Notes under the pieces: generated by a model
Databases searched by the model: none
The model's input: only the letters and a program-made list of their open reading frames with translations
Told to the model about the DNA's origin: nothing
Shown here: piece by piece, positions 1-8,852 of the stretch
Numbering within the stretch: position 1 is the stretch's first letter
How the letters are laid out: every line of letters starts with the position of its first letter
Position numbers and translations under genes: made by a program
DNA from: Flavobacterium psychraerolatum
GTDB lineage: Bacteria; Bacteroidota; Bacteroidia; Flavobacteriales; Flavobacteriaceae
NCBI RefSeq assembly: GCF_025960985.1
Contig: NZ_JAOQMX010000001.1
Coordinates: 124,001-188,000 of the forward strand
Length of the DNA stretch: 64,000 nt
Reading direction: 5' to 3'

Positions 1-522
1 GCTGAACAGAAGAAAAAAGAAGCTGAGGACAAAAGGGCTAAATTAATAGCAGATAGAGAAGCGAAGGCAAATGGCACTACTTCTTCTTCTACAGCTGAAT
101 CTAATACTGAAAATGCAAAAGAAGATGCAAAAGCAAAAGCAGATGAAGCCCGTCAAAAGCAAATCGAAGCAAATGAAAAAGTATTAGCTGACAGAAAGAA
201 ATTGGTTGAAGACCGAAAAAGAGAATTAGAAGCAAAAAGAGCAAAAGTACTTGCAGAAAGAGAAGCTAGAAAAAATGGCACGGTTTCTGCCTCTCCTAAA
301 GCAGAGGAGGTAAAAACAGAAATTAGCAAAACGGTAACCACTACTACAAAAGCTGTTGAAGAAGTGGAGACTATTAGCCCCGAAGATGCACGTGCAAAAG
401 CACTTGAAGCCCGGGCAAAAATAATTGAAGAACGTAAAAAAGAATTAGAAGCTAGAAGAGAAAAAGCACTTCAAGTGAGAGATTCAATTAAAAGCGCAAG
501 AGAATTACAATTAAAACAATAA
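1..522 (+). CDS. OmpH/Skp-like protein, charged C-terminal tail (5' end outside window)
   Basis: Reading frame 1 is open from the first base to the TAA at 520-522, so this is the 3' end of a gene that starts upstream. The visible 173 residues are almost all K, E, R, A and D and look like one long charged helix. A segment of the type KRAKxxADREAxxNGT occurs at about residues 11-26 and again at 79-94, a period of about 68 residues, so the tail is repetitive. In flavobacteria the first of two tandem OmpH (Skp-like periplasmic chaperone) genes often carries such a tail, and the next gene is an OmpH. The assignment rests on that context, because the OmpH domain itself is not in the window. Confidence 0.6.
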   Translation, partial: AEQKKKEAEDKRAKLIADREAKANGTTSSSTAESNTENAKEDAKAKADEARQKQIEANEKVLADRKKLVEDRKRELEAKRAKVLAEREARKNGTVSASPKAEEVKTEISKTVTTTTKAVEEVETISPEDARAKALEARAKIIEERKKELEARREKALQVRDSIKSARELQLKQ

Positions 523-547
523 ATAATTACTTAATATTTAAAAACCG

Positions 548-1048
548 ATGAAACAGATCAAAACTTTATTAATTGCTGCACTATTTATTTTCGGAGCAAG
601 TCAAACAATGAACGCACAAGCAAAAACAGCTCACGTTGATGTAAGTGAAATCATGGCCAAAATGCCAGCAATGTTGGAAGCTCAAAAGCAATTAGAAAAA
701 TTAAGCAGTACTTATGATACTGATTACAAAAAAATGGTAGAAGAATACCAAGGAAAATTAAAAAAATACGAAGCAGAATCTGCTACTGTAACTGACGCAA
801 TAAACGGTGATCGTTCAAAAGAAGTTCAGGATATGCAAAAAAGAATTGTTGATTTTAGAGATAATGCTCAAAAAGAATTACAACAAAAAGAATCAGATAT
901 CGTAAAACCATTAATGGAAAAAGTAAGAGCTTCTATCCAAAAAGTTGGAAAAGCTAAAGGTTACCAATATGTACTTGACGGATCTACTTTATTACTTGCA
1001 GATGGTCCAAACATTACTGCTGACGTAAAAAAAGATTTAGGATTTTAA
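548..1048 (+). CDS. OmpH family periplasmic chaperone (Skp-like)
   Basis: A 166-residue protein. An N-terminal signal peptide (about residues 1-24, ending in NAQA) is followed by a short beta segment (TAHVDVSEIMAKMP), a long K/E/Q-rich coiled-coil region (about 40-125), and a C-terminal strand region (YQYVLDGSTLLLADG) that closes the body of Skp-type proteins. The family holds unfolded outer-membrane proteins in the periplasm for delivery to the BAM machinery. It lies 25 bases after the preceding OmpH-like gene and is closed by a strong terminator, so the two are probably one operon. Length is normal for the family. Confidence 0.9.
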   Translation: MKQIKTLLIAALFIFGASQTMNAQAKTAHVDVSEIMAKMPAMLEAQKQLEKLSSTYDTDYKKMVEEYQGKLKKYEAESATVTDAINGDRSKEVQDMQKRIVDFRDNAQKELQQKESDIVKPLMEKVRASIQKVGKAKGYQYVLDGSTLLLADGPNITADVKKDLGF

Positions 1049-1070
1049 AAAACATCTTTTACATAACATT

Positions 1071-1114
1071 AAAAACGTTCTATTTCAATAATTGAGATAG
1101 AACGTTTTTTTTTG
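1071..1114 (+). terminator. Rho-independent terminator after ompH
   Basis: The arms AACGTTCTATTTCAA and TTGAGATAGAACGTT pair over 15 bases with one G-U wobble, and the second arm runs into nine T. It lies 26 bases after the OmpH stop codon and separates this operon from murI. Confidence 0.9.
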
Positions 1115-1263
1115 TAATACAATTTAGGAAAATCAAATAAGAGCGCTTAACTTTGCTTTCACTGTTCGCTTATTTAAGGAAGTAAAAGCTTATTATTATA
1201 TGGACTAAATAGCTATTAACCTTATAATTTTTGATCATACAATATAAATTAGTTTAGTATTAA

Positions 1264-2040
1264 ATGGACAATAATAAACCTATAGGCATATTTGATTCGG
1301 GAATTGGTGGTACCTCTATATGGAATGCTATTCACCATTTATTACCTAATGAAAAAACAATCTATCTAGCAGATAGTAGAAATGCTCCATATGGACAGAA
1401 ATCTAAAGCTGAAATAATTGCTTTATGTATCAAGAATACAGATTATTTACTCCAAATGGACTGTAAATTAATTGTTGTTGCTTGCAACACCGCAACAACA
1501 AATGCTATCAAAGAATTACGTGAAAAATACAAAATCCCCTTCATAGGTATAGAACCTGCCATTAAACCAGCTGCATTAAGTTCTAAAACAAAAGTTATTG
1601 GCATTTTGGCTACTCAGGGCACTCTTACAAGTGACCTATTTAACAAAACAGCTGAGAAATTTCAAACTATAAAAATAATTGAACAGGTGGGGCACGGATT
1701 GGTTCAACTTATAGAGGCAGGCGACATCAATTCTCCAGAAATGGACGAACTACTTCACTCCTACCTTCAACCCATGATTACAGCAGGCATTGATTATCTA
1801 GTTCTAGGCTGCAGCCACTATCCCTATTTAATACCTCAAATACAGAAAATACTACCAGATCATATACATATTATTGATTCAGGGGAAGCAGTTGCTAGAC
1901 AGACGCAAAATTTATTAAAAAAAGAAGTAGGATTCACCAACCAAATAGCATCGAAAAATCTTTTTTATACGAATACTAATCCTAAGGTTTTAAAAGAAAT
2001 TGTGGGAAATAAACATGATGTTTTCGAAAAAAACTTTTAA
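1264..2040 (+). CDS. murI: Glutamate racemase MurI
   Basis: A 258-residue cytoplasmic enzyme that interconverts L- and D-glutamate for peptidoglycan synthesis. The sequence has the N-terminal IGIFDSGIGG loop, the first catalytic cysteine in VVACNTATTN (Cys74) and the second in LGCSHYPYL (Cys183, with His185 beside it). Length is typical. It is a single-gene unit: a terminator lies upstream and the next gene converges on it with only one base between. The leader has an AT-rich TAATTTTTG that is close to, but not exactly, the TAnnTTTG promoter element. Confidence 0.97.
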   Translation: MDNNKPIGIFDSGIGGTSIWNAIHHLLPNEKTIYLADSRNAPYGQKSKAEIIALCIKNTDYLLQMDCKLIVVACNTATTNAIKELREKYKIPFIGIEPAIKPAALSSKTKVIGILATQGTLTSDLFNKTAEKFQTIKIIEQVGHGLVQLIEAGDINSPEMDELLHSYLQPMITAGIDYLVLGCSHYPYLIPQIQKILPDHIHIIDSGEAVARQTQNLLKKEVGFTNQIASKNLFYTNTNPKVLKEIVGNKHDVFEKNF

Positions 2041-2041
2041 T

Positions 2042-3277
2042 CTACTCAAATTTTCTTTTCACAAACCAAATTGCGTCTAGACTTAAATTTAAAGATAGTT
2101 TATGGTAATTCTCTTTGATTAAACCATTCGTAACACTCCCCTTTTGCCCATAAGAATAAGAGATATTTAACATTGAAAACATATTGTCTAAAGGTAAAGA
2201 AACACCTATGGATAGTGAGGCATTTTTAACTTTTTTACTATCTACCTCCAAATAACCAGTATCATAATTAAGACCTGTCGAGTATTTAATACGGTCAAAA
2301 TAAGATCTATTTTTATTAAATTTTTCAAAACTTAATCCTATTGAAAATTTATCTTGATTGGTAAAAACCCCATAAGAATCAGATTGATTAGTATCAGACC
2401 AGAAACTTTTATGATAATCAAAGGAAAAATTATAGTTGCTAGCAAAAATTTTACTAACCCCTAATCCTATTTCAACAGGCATAATATAATCATCAACATC
2501 TAGCGTTAGATCTGTTTCAATTATAGAAGACCCAGATACATCAGTTATGGAAATAGTACCTACCTTGGAGGCATTAATCTTTGTGGGTGATTTTATGGTA
2601 GCACCAATAGTAAAACTTGAATCTACAACATATTGAGACCCCAAAGTCATTCGAACACCTGAATAATTAGTTGTTTTTAAATTATTCAACAAAGAATTCT
2701 CTACTATATAATTTTCATCAACTGTAGTATTTCCAAATAAAACAGAACCTTCTACTCCCAATGAAAGTTTATTGTTCATTCTATAGCCATAGGACAAATC
2801 AAAATCATTTAATCCTCCTGTTCCCGTAGCGCTATAGGTATAAAACTCATTACTATCTTTCACTCCTAAAGATAGATTAGATATTTTATATGCACTACTA
2901 GAATATGGTTTTAAAGCCAAACTTATGCCTGTTTTTTTACTAATTGGAAAAGCAACAGCAATATGTGAAAATTGCATATTATTGCGAGACTCTTTGGTAG
3001 AAATATCTTGATAACTTGTAACAATAGCTTTCCCACCTACATCAAACAAAAAATGATTAAGATACATAAACCCTAAAGAAGCTGGATTAAGATTGTTTAT
3101 AAACTTATTGGTAGGCAAAGCAATACCTGAAGAGCCTATTGCAGATATAGAACCAAAATTGGCATCGTATTCTGACCCTAAACCGAATAAGGAATATGGT
3201 GAGCTAGAAACACTTTGCGCAATACTTTTATTACTTATAATTAATAAAAACGCAATCAACATTATTTTAATTTTCAT
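2042..3277 (-). CDS. Outer-membrane beta-barrel protein (FadL/OmpP1-like, family uncertain)
   Basis: A 411-residue protein with a signal peptide (about 1-20, ending SIAQ), then SPYSLFGLG and a long series of alternating amphipathic strands ending in an aromatic C-terminus, as expected of an outer-membrane barrel. The N-terminal region (IGSSGIALPTNKF, NNLNPASLGF) resembles the plug of flavobacterial OmpP1/FadL-type proteins. The stop codon of the DUF4270 gene is directly followed by this ATG with no spacer, so the two are almost certainly translationally coupled. Function is not known. The barrel call is fairly safe and the FadL-like label is tentative. Confidence 0.65.
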   Translation of the reverse strand: MKIKIMLIAFLLIISNKSIAQSVSSSPYSLFGLGSEYDANFGSISAIGSSGIALPTNKFINNLNPASLGFMYLNHFLFDVGGKAIVTSYQDISTKESRNNMQFSHIAVAFPISKKTGISLALKPYSSSAYKISNLSLGVKDSNEFYTYSATGTGGLNDFDLSYGYRMNNKLSLGVEGSVLFGNTTVDENYIVENSLLNNLKTTNYSGVRMTLGSQYVVDSSFTIGATIKSPTKINASKVGTISITDVSGSSIIETDLTLDVDDYIMPVEIGLGVSKIFASNYNFSFDYHKSFWSDTNQSDSYGVFTNQDKFSIGLSFEKFNKNRSYFDRIKYSTGLNYDTGYLEVDSKKVKNASLSIGVSLPLDNMFSMLNISYSYGQKGSVTNGLIKENYHKLSLNLSLDAIWFVKRKFE

Positions 3278-4600
3278 CTAATAAGAAATATAATAGAGTT
3301 TTAACTGTAATTTATTTTGGATACTTTTTTGATCTGCCACTACCAAACGATCAACACCCTTAGCTAAATTTGGTAACACTAAAATCAAAGACAATTTCTC
3401 GTCTGTAGCTTTAATTAATTCACTTTGTAGAAAAGTACCAACGGATAGATTATAACCAATTGTTTCATTAAACTCATCCTTTTTACCATTTAAGACAGCA
3501 TATAAAGTAGCACCCGATGAGGAAGTAAGTGTGCGTTTGATTCTATTTAAGTTATCACAAACATAAACCTGCAAAGAATCTGGTAGTGGATAATTATCTG
3601 GATAGGTACCAGTGACTGGTTTAATTATTAACTGCGCATCTACAATTACCCCATTGGTATAAAGTCTTTTTAATTGTTTAATATTCGGAATATCAACTCG
3701 GCAAGCTACTCCAGTCCCAGATTGAATATATCCCCTATTTCCTGTAATGAGACTTGACAAAGCAAACTTAGAAGTAGGCAAGTCTTTAATTACTGTTCCA
3801 CTTTTATCTAAAGTATAATTATTAAACTGCTTAGAACTATCATAAATTCCAAAACTAAGAACATATGACGTTTCACTTTCGGACAAGTTTTTCGAATAAT
3901 ACAAACGTAATTCACTGGACAAACTAAATCCTATAACAGATGACGAATTGGCTGCAATTGGTTTCACTACAAATCCTTTGAAATACTCAATAAATTCATC
4001 TGAATTGGTGATTTCATTACTTTTTATTTTTTGAAAAAGTGCTTTCCCAAAATCATTACTCAAAACAACACTAACCGAGTCTTGACTATTCGGCCTTGGT
4101 TTGTACGAAACTGTACCCAAACTTTCGGTATCATAAATCAAATTAGAATCATTATGAAATGTATCATCTTCCAAAGACGTCTTCACTTTTTCCTGTAATC
4201 GATGGATGCTAAAAGAATGAACCTGAGTTGTATCTCCATAATAATATCTATCCAATTTCATTACCATTCTAATAGAGTCAAAAACATAACTGCTTCCTTC
4301 AGTATCAGTAGTAATTGAGTTAATTGAGTAACTAGTACCCGTAAGTTGAAAATAACTATTGGCTTCCACTTTACCAAAAATAGGATCACTATAACTACCA
4401 ACTGTTAATCGTAAATTATTTGAAGTAACAAGAGAATCTAGTTGAACCGTAGCCATATTTACTGCCAATGTATCTACCAATATGACATTATTATTAACCT
4501 GAAGATACTCTGAGCCTACAACAAAATTACCGGTATCAATATCTGAATCACAGGAAAACATAAGAATACTGAGAACAAATAGTAAGAATGCTTTGTGCAT
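3278..4600 (-). CDS. DUF4270 family lipoprotein
   Basis: A 440-residue protein with a short signal peptide and lipobox (SILMFSC, lipidated Cys17). The N-terminal pattern (GSEYLQVNNN, VDTLAVNMATVQLDSL, then a YSDPIFGKVEA segment) and the C-terminal ISY end match DUF4270, a Bacteroidota lipoprotein family of unknown function. It is the first gene of a two-gene unit with the barrel protein that follows without a gap, so the pair may work together at the outer membrane. A TATATTTG promoter element sits just upstream of its ATG. Confidence 0.8.
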   Translation of the reverse strand: MHKAFLLFVLSILMFSCDSDIDTGNFVVGSEYLQVNNNVILVDTLAVNMATVQLDSLVTSNNLRLTVGSYSDPIFGKVEANSYFQLTGTSYSINSITTDTEGSSYVFDSIRMVMKLDRYYYGDTTQVHSFSIHRLQEKVKTSLEDDTFHNDSNLIYDTESLGTVSYKPRPNSQDSVSVVLSNDFGKALFQKIKSNEITNSDEFIEYFKGFVVKPIAANSSSVIGFSLSSELRLYYSKNLSESETSYVLSFGIYDSSKQFNNYTLDKSGTVIKDLPTSKFALSSLITGNRGYIQSGTGVACRVDIPNIKQLKRLYTNGVIVDAQLIIKPVTGTYPDNYPLPDSLQVYVCDNLNRIKRTLTSSSGATLYAVLNGKKDEFNETIGYNLSVGTFLQSELIKATDEKLSLILVLPNLAKGVDRLVVADQKSIQNKLQLKLYYISY

Positions 4601-4614
4601 AAAAAGTTTTTTAA

Positions 4615-4622
4615 CAAATATA
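4615..4622 (-). promoter_or_regulatory. -7 promoter element of the DUF4270-barrel unit
   Basis: Reads TATATTTG on the minus strand, an exact match to the Bacteroidota TAnnTTTG element, 14 bases before the ATG. No clear TTG element was seen at -33. Confidence 0.55.
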
Positions 4623-4805
4623 AATGAGACACATTGACGACACCTAATAAGTTATACTAACGAACCTATTACCTCTATCAAACCCTTCAATAATACTATA
4701 ATCTTAAAACTAGGAACTCTTATTCATTTAACTTGCTGAATTGCCATTTTGTCTATGAAAAATGGCATTCTATATATATTCTTTTTTTAAAAATAATTAT
4801 ACATC

Positions 4806-4813
4806 TATTTTTG
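4806..4813 (+). promoter_or_regulatory. -7 promoter element of the barrel-kelch cluster
   Basis: Reads TATTTTTG, an exact TAnnTTTG match, 17 bases before the ATG at 4831. It lies inside the longer open frame that begins at 4762, which argues that 4831 is the true start. Confidence 0.55.
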
Positions 4814-4830
4814 AACCAATATCAGAATTT

Positions 4831-5673
4831 ATGACAAAACAGACTTTTATAAACATTCTATTTATGCTAGTAACATCTTATATCTCGGCACAAAATAGTT
4901 ATATAATAGGTGTTAGTTTAAATACTCAGTCGACCACAAATTTTGATAAAAACGAGAATACTATTAATATCACTACTGCAAACCAAACAAGTTCTACTAT
5001 AACTATAAAAAATACTTTAGAGTACCAGAATACAACATTAAACTATAAAAAAAACAACTTTACCCGTTTAAACCAACTGAATAACTTAAAAAGAGTTGCT
5101 TACAATTTTGAATTAGAATATCAATTATATTCAAAAGTAAAGTTAGTAGCTAACGTAAATCCATTTATTGGGTTTAAAACTGATTTAAAATTTTCGAATA
5201 TCGATTTATTAGGAGGAATAGCAGTTGAATACCTTTTTAACCCAAATCAACATTTAATTTTGGGTATCGAAAGGAATACTTTCTTTGGTGAAATAAAAAT
5301 AGTTCCAACGGTAACATTTCATCATCAAGTGAATCAAAAATTATATTATGATGTTGGTTTCCCATCAACCAAAGTATCATATTCGAATAATACCAGAAAT
5401 CAATTTCGTCTTATAACTTCTCTGAAAGGAAATAGCTACATCCTATATGAACCAAGATTATTTGATACTGTAATTAGCAAATCAGAAGTACAGTTTTCAA
5501 CCTTAAGTTCCTTAGTAGAATTTGAAAGAAACATAGATTCTAACTGGTTTCTAAGCTTTCAAGGTGGATATGAAAATAATAAAAAATTTGAGGTAATAGG
5601 CACTACCACTTCACAGAACTTTAATAATACTCAAGGATATAAACTATCATTAGGCATTAAATACAAACTTTAA
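4831..5673 (+). CDS. Predicted outer-membrane beta-barrel protein, function unknown
   Basis: A 280-residue protein. The open frame extends back to an ATG at 4762, but the signal peptide (MTKQTFINILFMLVTSYISAQ region) begins at 4831 and a promoter element lies at 4806, so 4831 is chosen. The rest is a run of alternating polar/hydrophobic strands with many N, T and Y, ending LGIKYKL. This fits an outer-membrane barrel with a terminal aromatic/hydrophobic strand. I do not recognise a named family. It stands 14 bases before the kelch lipoprotein and is probably the first gene of that operon, so it may be the membrane partner of the kelch protein. Confidence 0.6.
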   Translation: MTKQTFINILFMLVTSYISAQNSYIIGVSLNTQSTTNFDKNENTINITTANQTSSTITIKNTLEYQNTTLNYKKNNFTRLNQLNNLKRVAYNFELEYQLYSKVKLVANVNPFIGFKTDLKFSNIDLLGGIAVEYLFNPNQHLILGIERNTFFGEIKIVPTVTFHHQVNQKLYYDVGFPSTKVSYSNNTRNQFRLITSLKGNSYILYEPRLFDTVISKSEVQFSTLSSLVEFERNIDSNWFLSFQGGYENNKKFEVIGTTTSQNFNNTQGYKLSLGIKYKL

Positions 5674-5687
5674 AACAATTAATAATT

Positions 5688-6680
5688 ATGACTATTTTTA
5701 GAAAAAATTTTCTTTTAACAACGCTTTTAATAAGCATTACTTTTATCAGTTGTAGTTCAGATGATGCGACAGAATTGCTGGGTAACTGGACAAAAATGTC
5801 ATCCTTTGATGGACCAGCACGATCCAATGCCACAAGTTTTGTAATAGGTGATTTTGCATATGTTACAACAGGATACACAGGGGATGAATACCTTAATGAT
5901 TTATGGGCTTATAATTCAACTGGAGATTATTGGGAACAGAAGGCTGCTTTTACTGGACCCGCCAGAAGTGCAGCATCTGCTTTTGCAATGGATCTTAAAG
6001 GATATGTTGGACTAGGATATGATGGTACGAATAAACTGAAAGATTTTTATCAATACGATCCAATTGCAAATAGTTGGACTCAAAAAGCTGACTTTGGTGG
6101 ATCTGCTCGTTACTCAGCAGTTGGTTTTCAAGTGAGTGGAAAAGCTTATTTCGGAACAGGATATGACGGAAATTATTTAAAAGATTTCTACCAATACAAC
6201 TCTACTACTGACAGTTGGACACTAGTAAGTGGATTTGGAGGAAATAAAAGAAGAAATGCTACCGTGTTTGTAATTGATGATAAAGCATACTTAGGAACTG
6301 GTGTAAATAGCGGTGTAAATCAAACCGATTTTTGGGTATTTGACCCAAATACAGAAGCATGGACTAAGAAAAGAGATTTAGATGATGATGAAGATGACCA
6401 TGATACGTACTTAATAACTCGATCAAATGCTGTTGCTTTTTCTATGAATGGATTAGGATATATCGCTTGTGGTGAATATTCCAAGACCATTTGGGAATAT
6501 AACCCTACAACCGATCTTTGGAACGAAAAAACAGCTTTAGAAGGATCTGCAAGAACAGATGCTATAGGTTTCGCTATCAACCAAAGAGGTTTTGTTCTTC
6601 TTGGAAAGTCTGGAACATCCTATTTTGATGATGCTTGGGAGTTCAAACCTTTAGAAGAACAGTCTGATGATGATAATTAA
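5688..6680 (+). CDS. Kelch-repeat lipoprotein (six-bladed beta-propeller)
   Basis: A 330-residue protein with a signal peptide and lipobox (SITFISC, Cys22). After it come six kelch-type blades, each opening with W-x-x-K/V and containing a G-xx-R xx A/S stretch followed by G(Y/F)xxxGY and a W/F-x-Y/F-x-P element. They open at about W34, W83, W131, W178, W226 and W279. Blade 5 carries an acidic insertion (DLDDDEDDHD) that could bind calcium. No catalytic motif is visible, so a binding or sensing role is more likely than an enzyme such as galactose oxidase. Its end overlaps the start of the DUF4907 gene by 14 bases. Confidence 0.8.
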   Translation: MTIFRKNFLLTTLLISITFISCSSDDATELLGNWTKMSSFDGPARSNATSFVIGDFAYVTTGYTGDEYLNDLWAYNSTGDYWEQKAAFTGPARSAASAFAMDLKGYVGLGYDGTNKLKDFYQYDPIANSWTQKADFGGSARYSAVGFQVSGKAYFGTGYDGNYLKDFYQYNSTTDSWTLVSGFGGNKRRNATVFVIDDKAYLGTGVNSGVNQTDFWVFDPNTEAWTKKRDLDDDEDDHDTYLITRSNAVAFSMNGLGYIACGEYSKTIWEYNPTTDLWNEKTALEGSARTDAIGFAINQRGFVLLGKSGTSYFDDAWEFKPLEEQSDDDN

Positions 6681-7029
6681 TAGTATTACAAATTGCTTCT
6701 GGAATAAAAATCAGAAGCAATTTGGATTATTCCCCAAACTTAATTACCTCCTATTTTTGGCTATTTGCATCAGTTTCACCTCTTGCAATCAACAACCAAA
6801 AATGACGCTTAATTCTTTCAAAACTTCAACAGGATGGGGATATACTATCAGTCAAAATAAGAAAATTATAATCAAACAAACTATTATTCCAGTGATAGAA
6901 AACAATAGCAGTTTCAAAACAGAAAGTGATGCTTTAAAGGTTGGACAATTAGTCCTCGAAAAATTGAATAATAATATATCCCCAACGGTAACAAAAAATG
7001 ACTTAAATTTATTGTCGATAAAATTATAG
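6667..7029 (+). CDS. DUF4907 family lipoprotein
   Basis: A 120-residue protein. The C-terminal two thirds have the DUF4907 pattern: GWGYTISQNKKIIIKQTIIPV, then FKTESDALKVGQLV. A hydrophobic stretch and lipobox (AICISFTSC, Cys40) precede it. The first 25 residues before the hydrophobic stretch are unusually long for a lipoprotein signal and are encoded across a perfect hairpin at 6690-6723. No better start codon exists between the hairpin and the signal sequence. The start is therefore uncertain, although the overlap with the kelch stop suggests translational coupling. The following kinase ATG begins directly after this stop codon. Confidence 0.7.
   Translation: MMIINSITNCFWNKNQKQFGLFPKLNYLLFLAICISFTSCNQQPKMTLNSFKTSTGWGYTISQNKKIIIKQTIIPVIENNSSFKTESDALKVGQLVLEKLNNNISPTVTKNDLNLLSIKL
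6690..6723 (+). repeat. Perfect 12-bp hairpin inside the DUF4907 5' coding region
   Basis: AAATTGCTTCTG pairs perfectly with CAGAAGCAATTT across a 10-base loop. It begins 10 bases after the kelch stop codon. No T-run follows, so it is not a standard terminator. It may be an RNA-processing or translation-control element between kelch and DUF4907. Confidence 0.6.
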
Positions 7030-8094
7030 ATGGAACTAGAACAAATTAAAAATACTATTTCAAAACGAATACTAATTCATAGTATTATCTGGTGTTTATT
7101 TATTCTGGCAGCTTTAATTCCTTTCTACGAAAATAAATCGTACATCAATAGTGATTTTTGTTTTCAGTGGATTTCAGGCATAAGCTTATTTTATCTCAAT
7201 TTTTATTACCTAGTACCGCGACTACTTTTACAAAAAAAACTCTGGGAATATTTGATGATTCTTATTGCGATAATTTCGCTTTTCATGATCACCAGAACTA
7301 CATTTTTCCCTCATGAACTTCACCTTGATGTACGCCCTAACTTCAAAAATAAAATAGGAATTTTTATTCCAAAAAGAAGGCCTCCATTTTTTATGAAGTT
7401 CTTCCCCGTTTTATTTTACCTATTTATCGCCGCAGGCAGCTCAATTATCAAAACACTTTCGGAATTCTATACCGATCAACAAAACAAATTGATTGCAGAA
7501 TCTAATCGTACAACAAATGAGCTTAATTATTTAAGAAAACAAACTAATCCTCATTTTTTGTTTAATGCGTTAAATAGCATATACTCTTTGGCTTATCAAA
7601 AATCTGACAAAGTTCCAGATGCTATTGTCACTTTATCTGAAATGATGCGCTATATGCTTTATGAAACGGATAATCGAACGGTTTTTTTAGAAAAAGAAAT
7701 TAATTATATTAAGAATTATATTGAATTACAAAAGCTTCGGCTTAATAATATTGAAAATATTTTTCTAAACATACATGGAAACACAAAGGATATCCACATA
7801 GAACCACTTCTATTAATTGGCTTTGTTGAGAATGCCTTTAAATACGGAACTGATTATAAAGGCGTAGCATATGTTAAAATAAAAATAGAAATCGTAGATA
7901 CTATTTTAGATTTTTATATCGAAAATAAAGTACAAGATTTCCATAAGGACCCTGAAAATTCTGGAATTGGAATTAATAATATTGAGAATAGATTGAATTT
8001 ACTTTATCCTAATTCACACCAGTTAACTACATTGGAAAAGGATGATACCTACAGTGTTCATTTAAAACTAACACTAGACCAATTAAAAAAGTAA
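7030..8094 (+). CDS. LytS-type sensor histidine kinase
   Basis: A 354-residue kinase. The N-terminal half has four predicted membrane segments (about 14-32, 45-62, 72-88, 122-142). A short coiled coil follows, then the His_kinase (PF06580) motif NPHFLFNALN with the phosphate-accepting His175, and a C-terminal ATPase domain with an N-box-like FVENAFKYG and a G-rich NSGIGINNIENRL. There is no large periplasmic domain, so sensing is likely through the membrane part or a partner protein. It begins immediately after the DUF4907 stop codon and is followed 45 bases later by the LytTR regulator. Confidence 0.93.
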   Translation: MELEQIKNTISKRILIHSIIWCLFILAALIPFYENKSYINSDFCFQWISGISLFYLNFYYLVPRLLLQKKLWEYLMILIAIISLFMITRTTFFPHELHLDVRPNFKNKIGIFIPKRRPPFFMKFFPVLFYLFIAAGSSIIKTLSEFYTDQQNKLIAESNRTTNELNYLRKQTNPHFLFNALNSIYSLAYQKSDKVPDAIVTLSEMMRYMLYETDNRTVFLEKEINYIKNYIELQKLRLNNIENIFLNIHGNTKDIHIEPLLLIGFVENAFKYGTDYKGVAYVKIKIEIVDTILDFYIENKVQDFHKDPENSGIGINNIENRLNLLYPNSHQLTTLEKDDTYSVHLKLTLDQLKK

Positions 8095-8139
8095 ATTCGT
8101 AATAACTAATACCATCAAATTCATCCTTAAAAAAAAAAT

Positions 8140-8850
8140 ATGAAATGTGTAATTATTGATGACGAACCATTGGCAGTCGCTTTGATCAAAGAGTTTGTAA
8201 GCAAAGTCGAAACTCTTGAGCTAGTACAAACTTTCAACAATGCAATTGATGCCATTTCTGTTATAAATCAAACTCCTGTTGATCTCATTTTCTTGGATAT
8301 TGAAATGCCTCATTTTTCTGGAATTGATTTTCTTAATGCCATTGACAAAAGACCTTTAATCATTTTTACCACTGCATATGAAAACTATGCCGTTGAAGGT
8401 TTTAACCTAGGAGCGGTTGATTATTTGGTAAAACCAATTCCTTTTAACCGTTTTTTAAAATCTATAGCAAGAGCACAACAACTTTTTAATCCTACAATAA
8501 TTCCAGTACCTAGTATCATTTCTGCTCCCGAATTGGAACAAGATTTTATGTTTGTGAAAGCAGATTATGAGAATATCAAGTTGAACTATTCAGATATATT
8601 ATACATTGAAGGCCTTAAGGACTATGTTAAAATATACACTACAGAAAACAAATACATTCTTACGTTAATAAGTTTAATAAAACTAGAGCAAAACTTAGCT
8701 TCAAAAGGTTTTTCAAGGATTCATAGATCTTACATTATTAATATAAAACATGTAAAATCAATCCAAAAAAACAAAGTAATTATTGACGAGAAGAGAATAC
8801 CAATTAGTGAAAGCTATAAGACTGCTTTCTTTGAAAAAATAAAGTTATAA
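8140..8850 (+). CDS. LytTR family response regulator
   Basis: A 236-residue regulator. The receiver domain (about 1-118) has the acidic pair DDE near the start, the phosphate-accepting Asp53 in LIFLDIEMP, and the conserved Lys in YLVKPI. The C-terminal LytTR DNA-binding domain (about 135-236) has YIEGLKDYVKIYT and a GFSRIHRSYIIN core. It is the natural partner of the histidine kinase just upstream. The operon position suggests that it controls this cluster or other surface genes. No LytTR-type direct repeat was identified. It converges on the next gene with two bases between. Confidence 0.93.
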   Translation: MKCVIIDDEPLAVALIKEFVSKVETLELVQTFNNAIDAISVINQTPVDLIFLDIEMPHFSGIDFLNAIDKRPLIIFTTAYENYAVEGFNLGAVDYLVKPIPFNRFLKSIARAQQLFNPTIIPVPSIISAPELEQDFMFVKADYENIKLNYSDILYIEGLKDYVKIYTTENKYILTLISLIKLEQNLASKGFSRIHRSYIINIKHVKSIQKNKVIIDEKRIPISESYKTAFFEKIKL

Positions 8851-8852
8851 TA

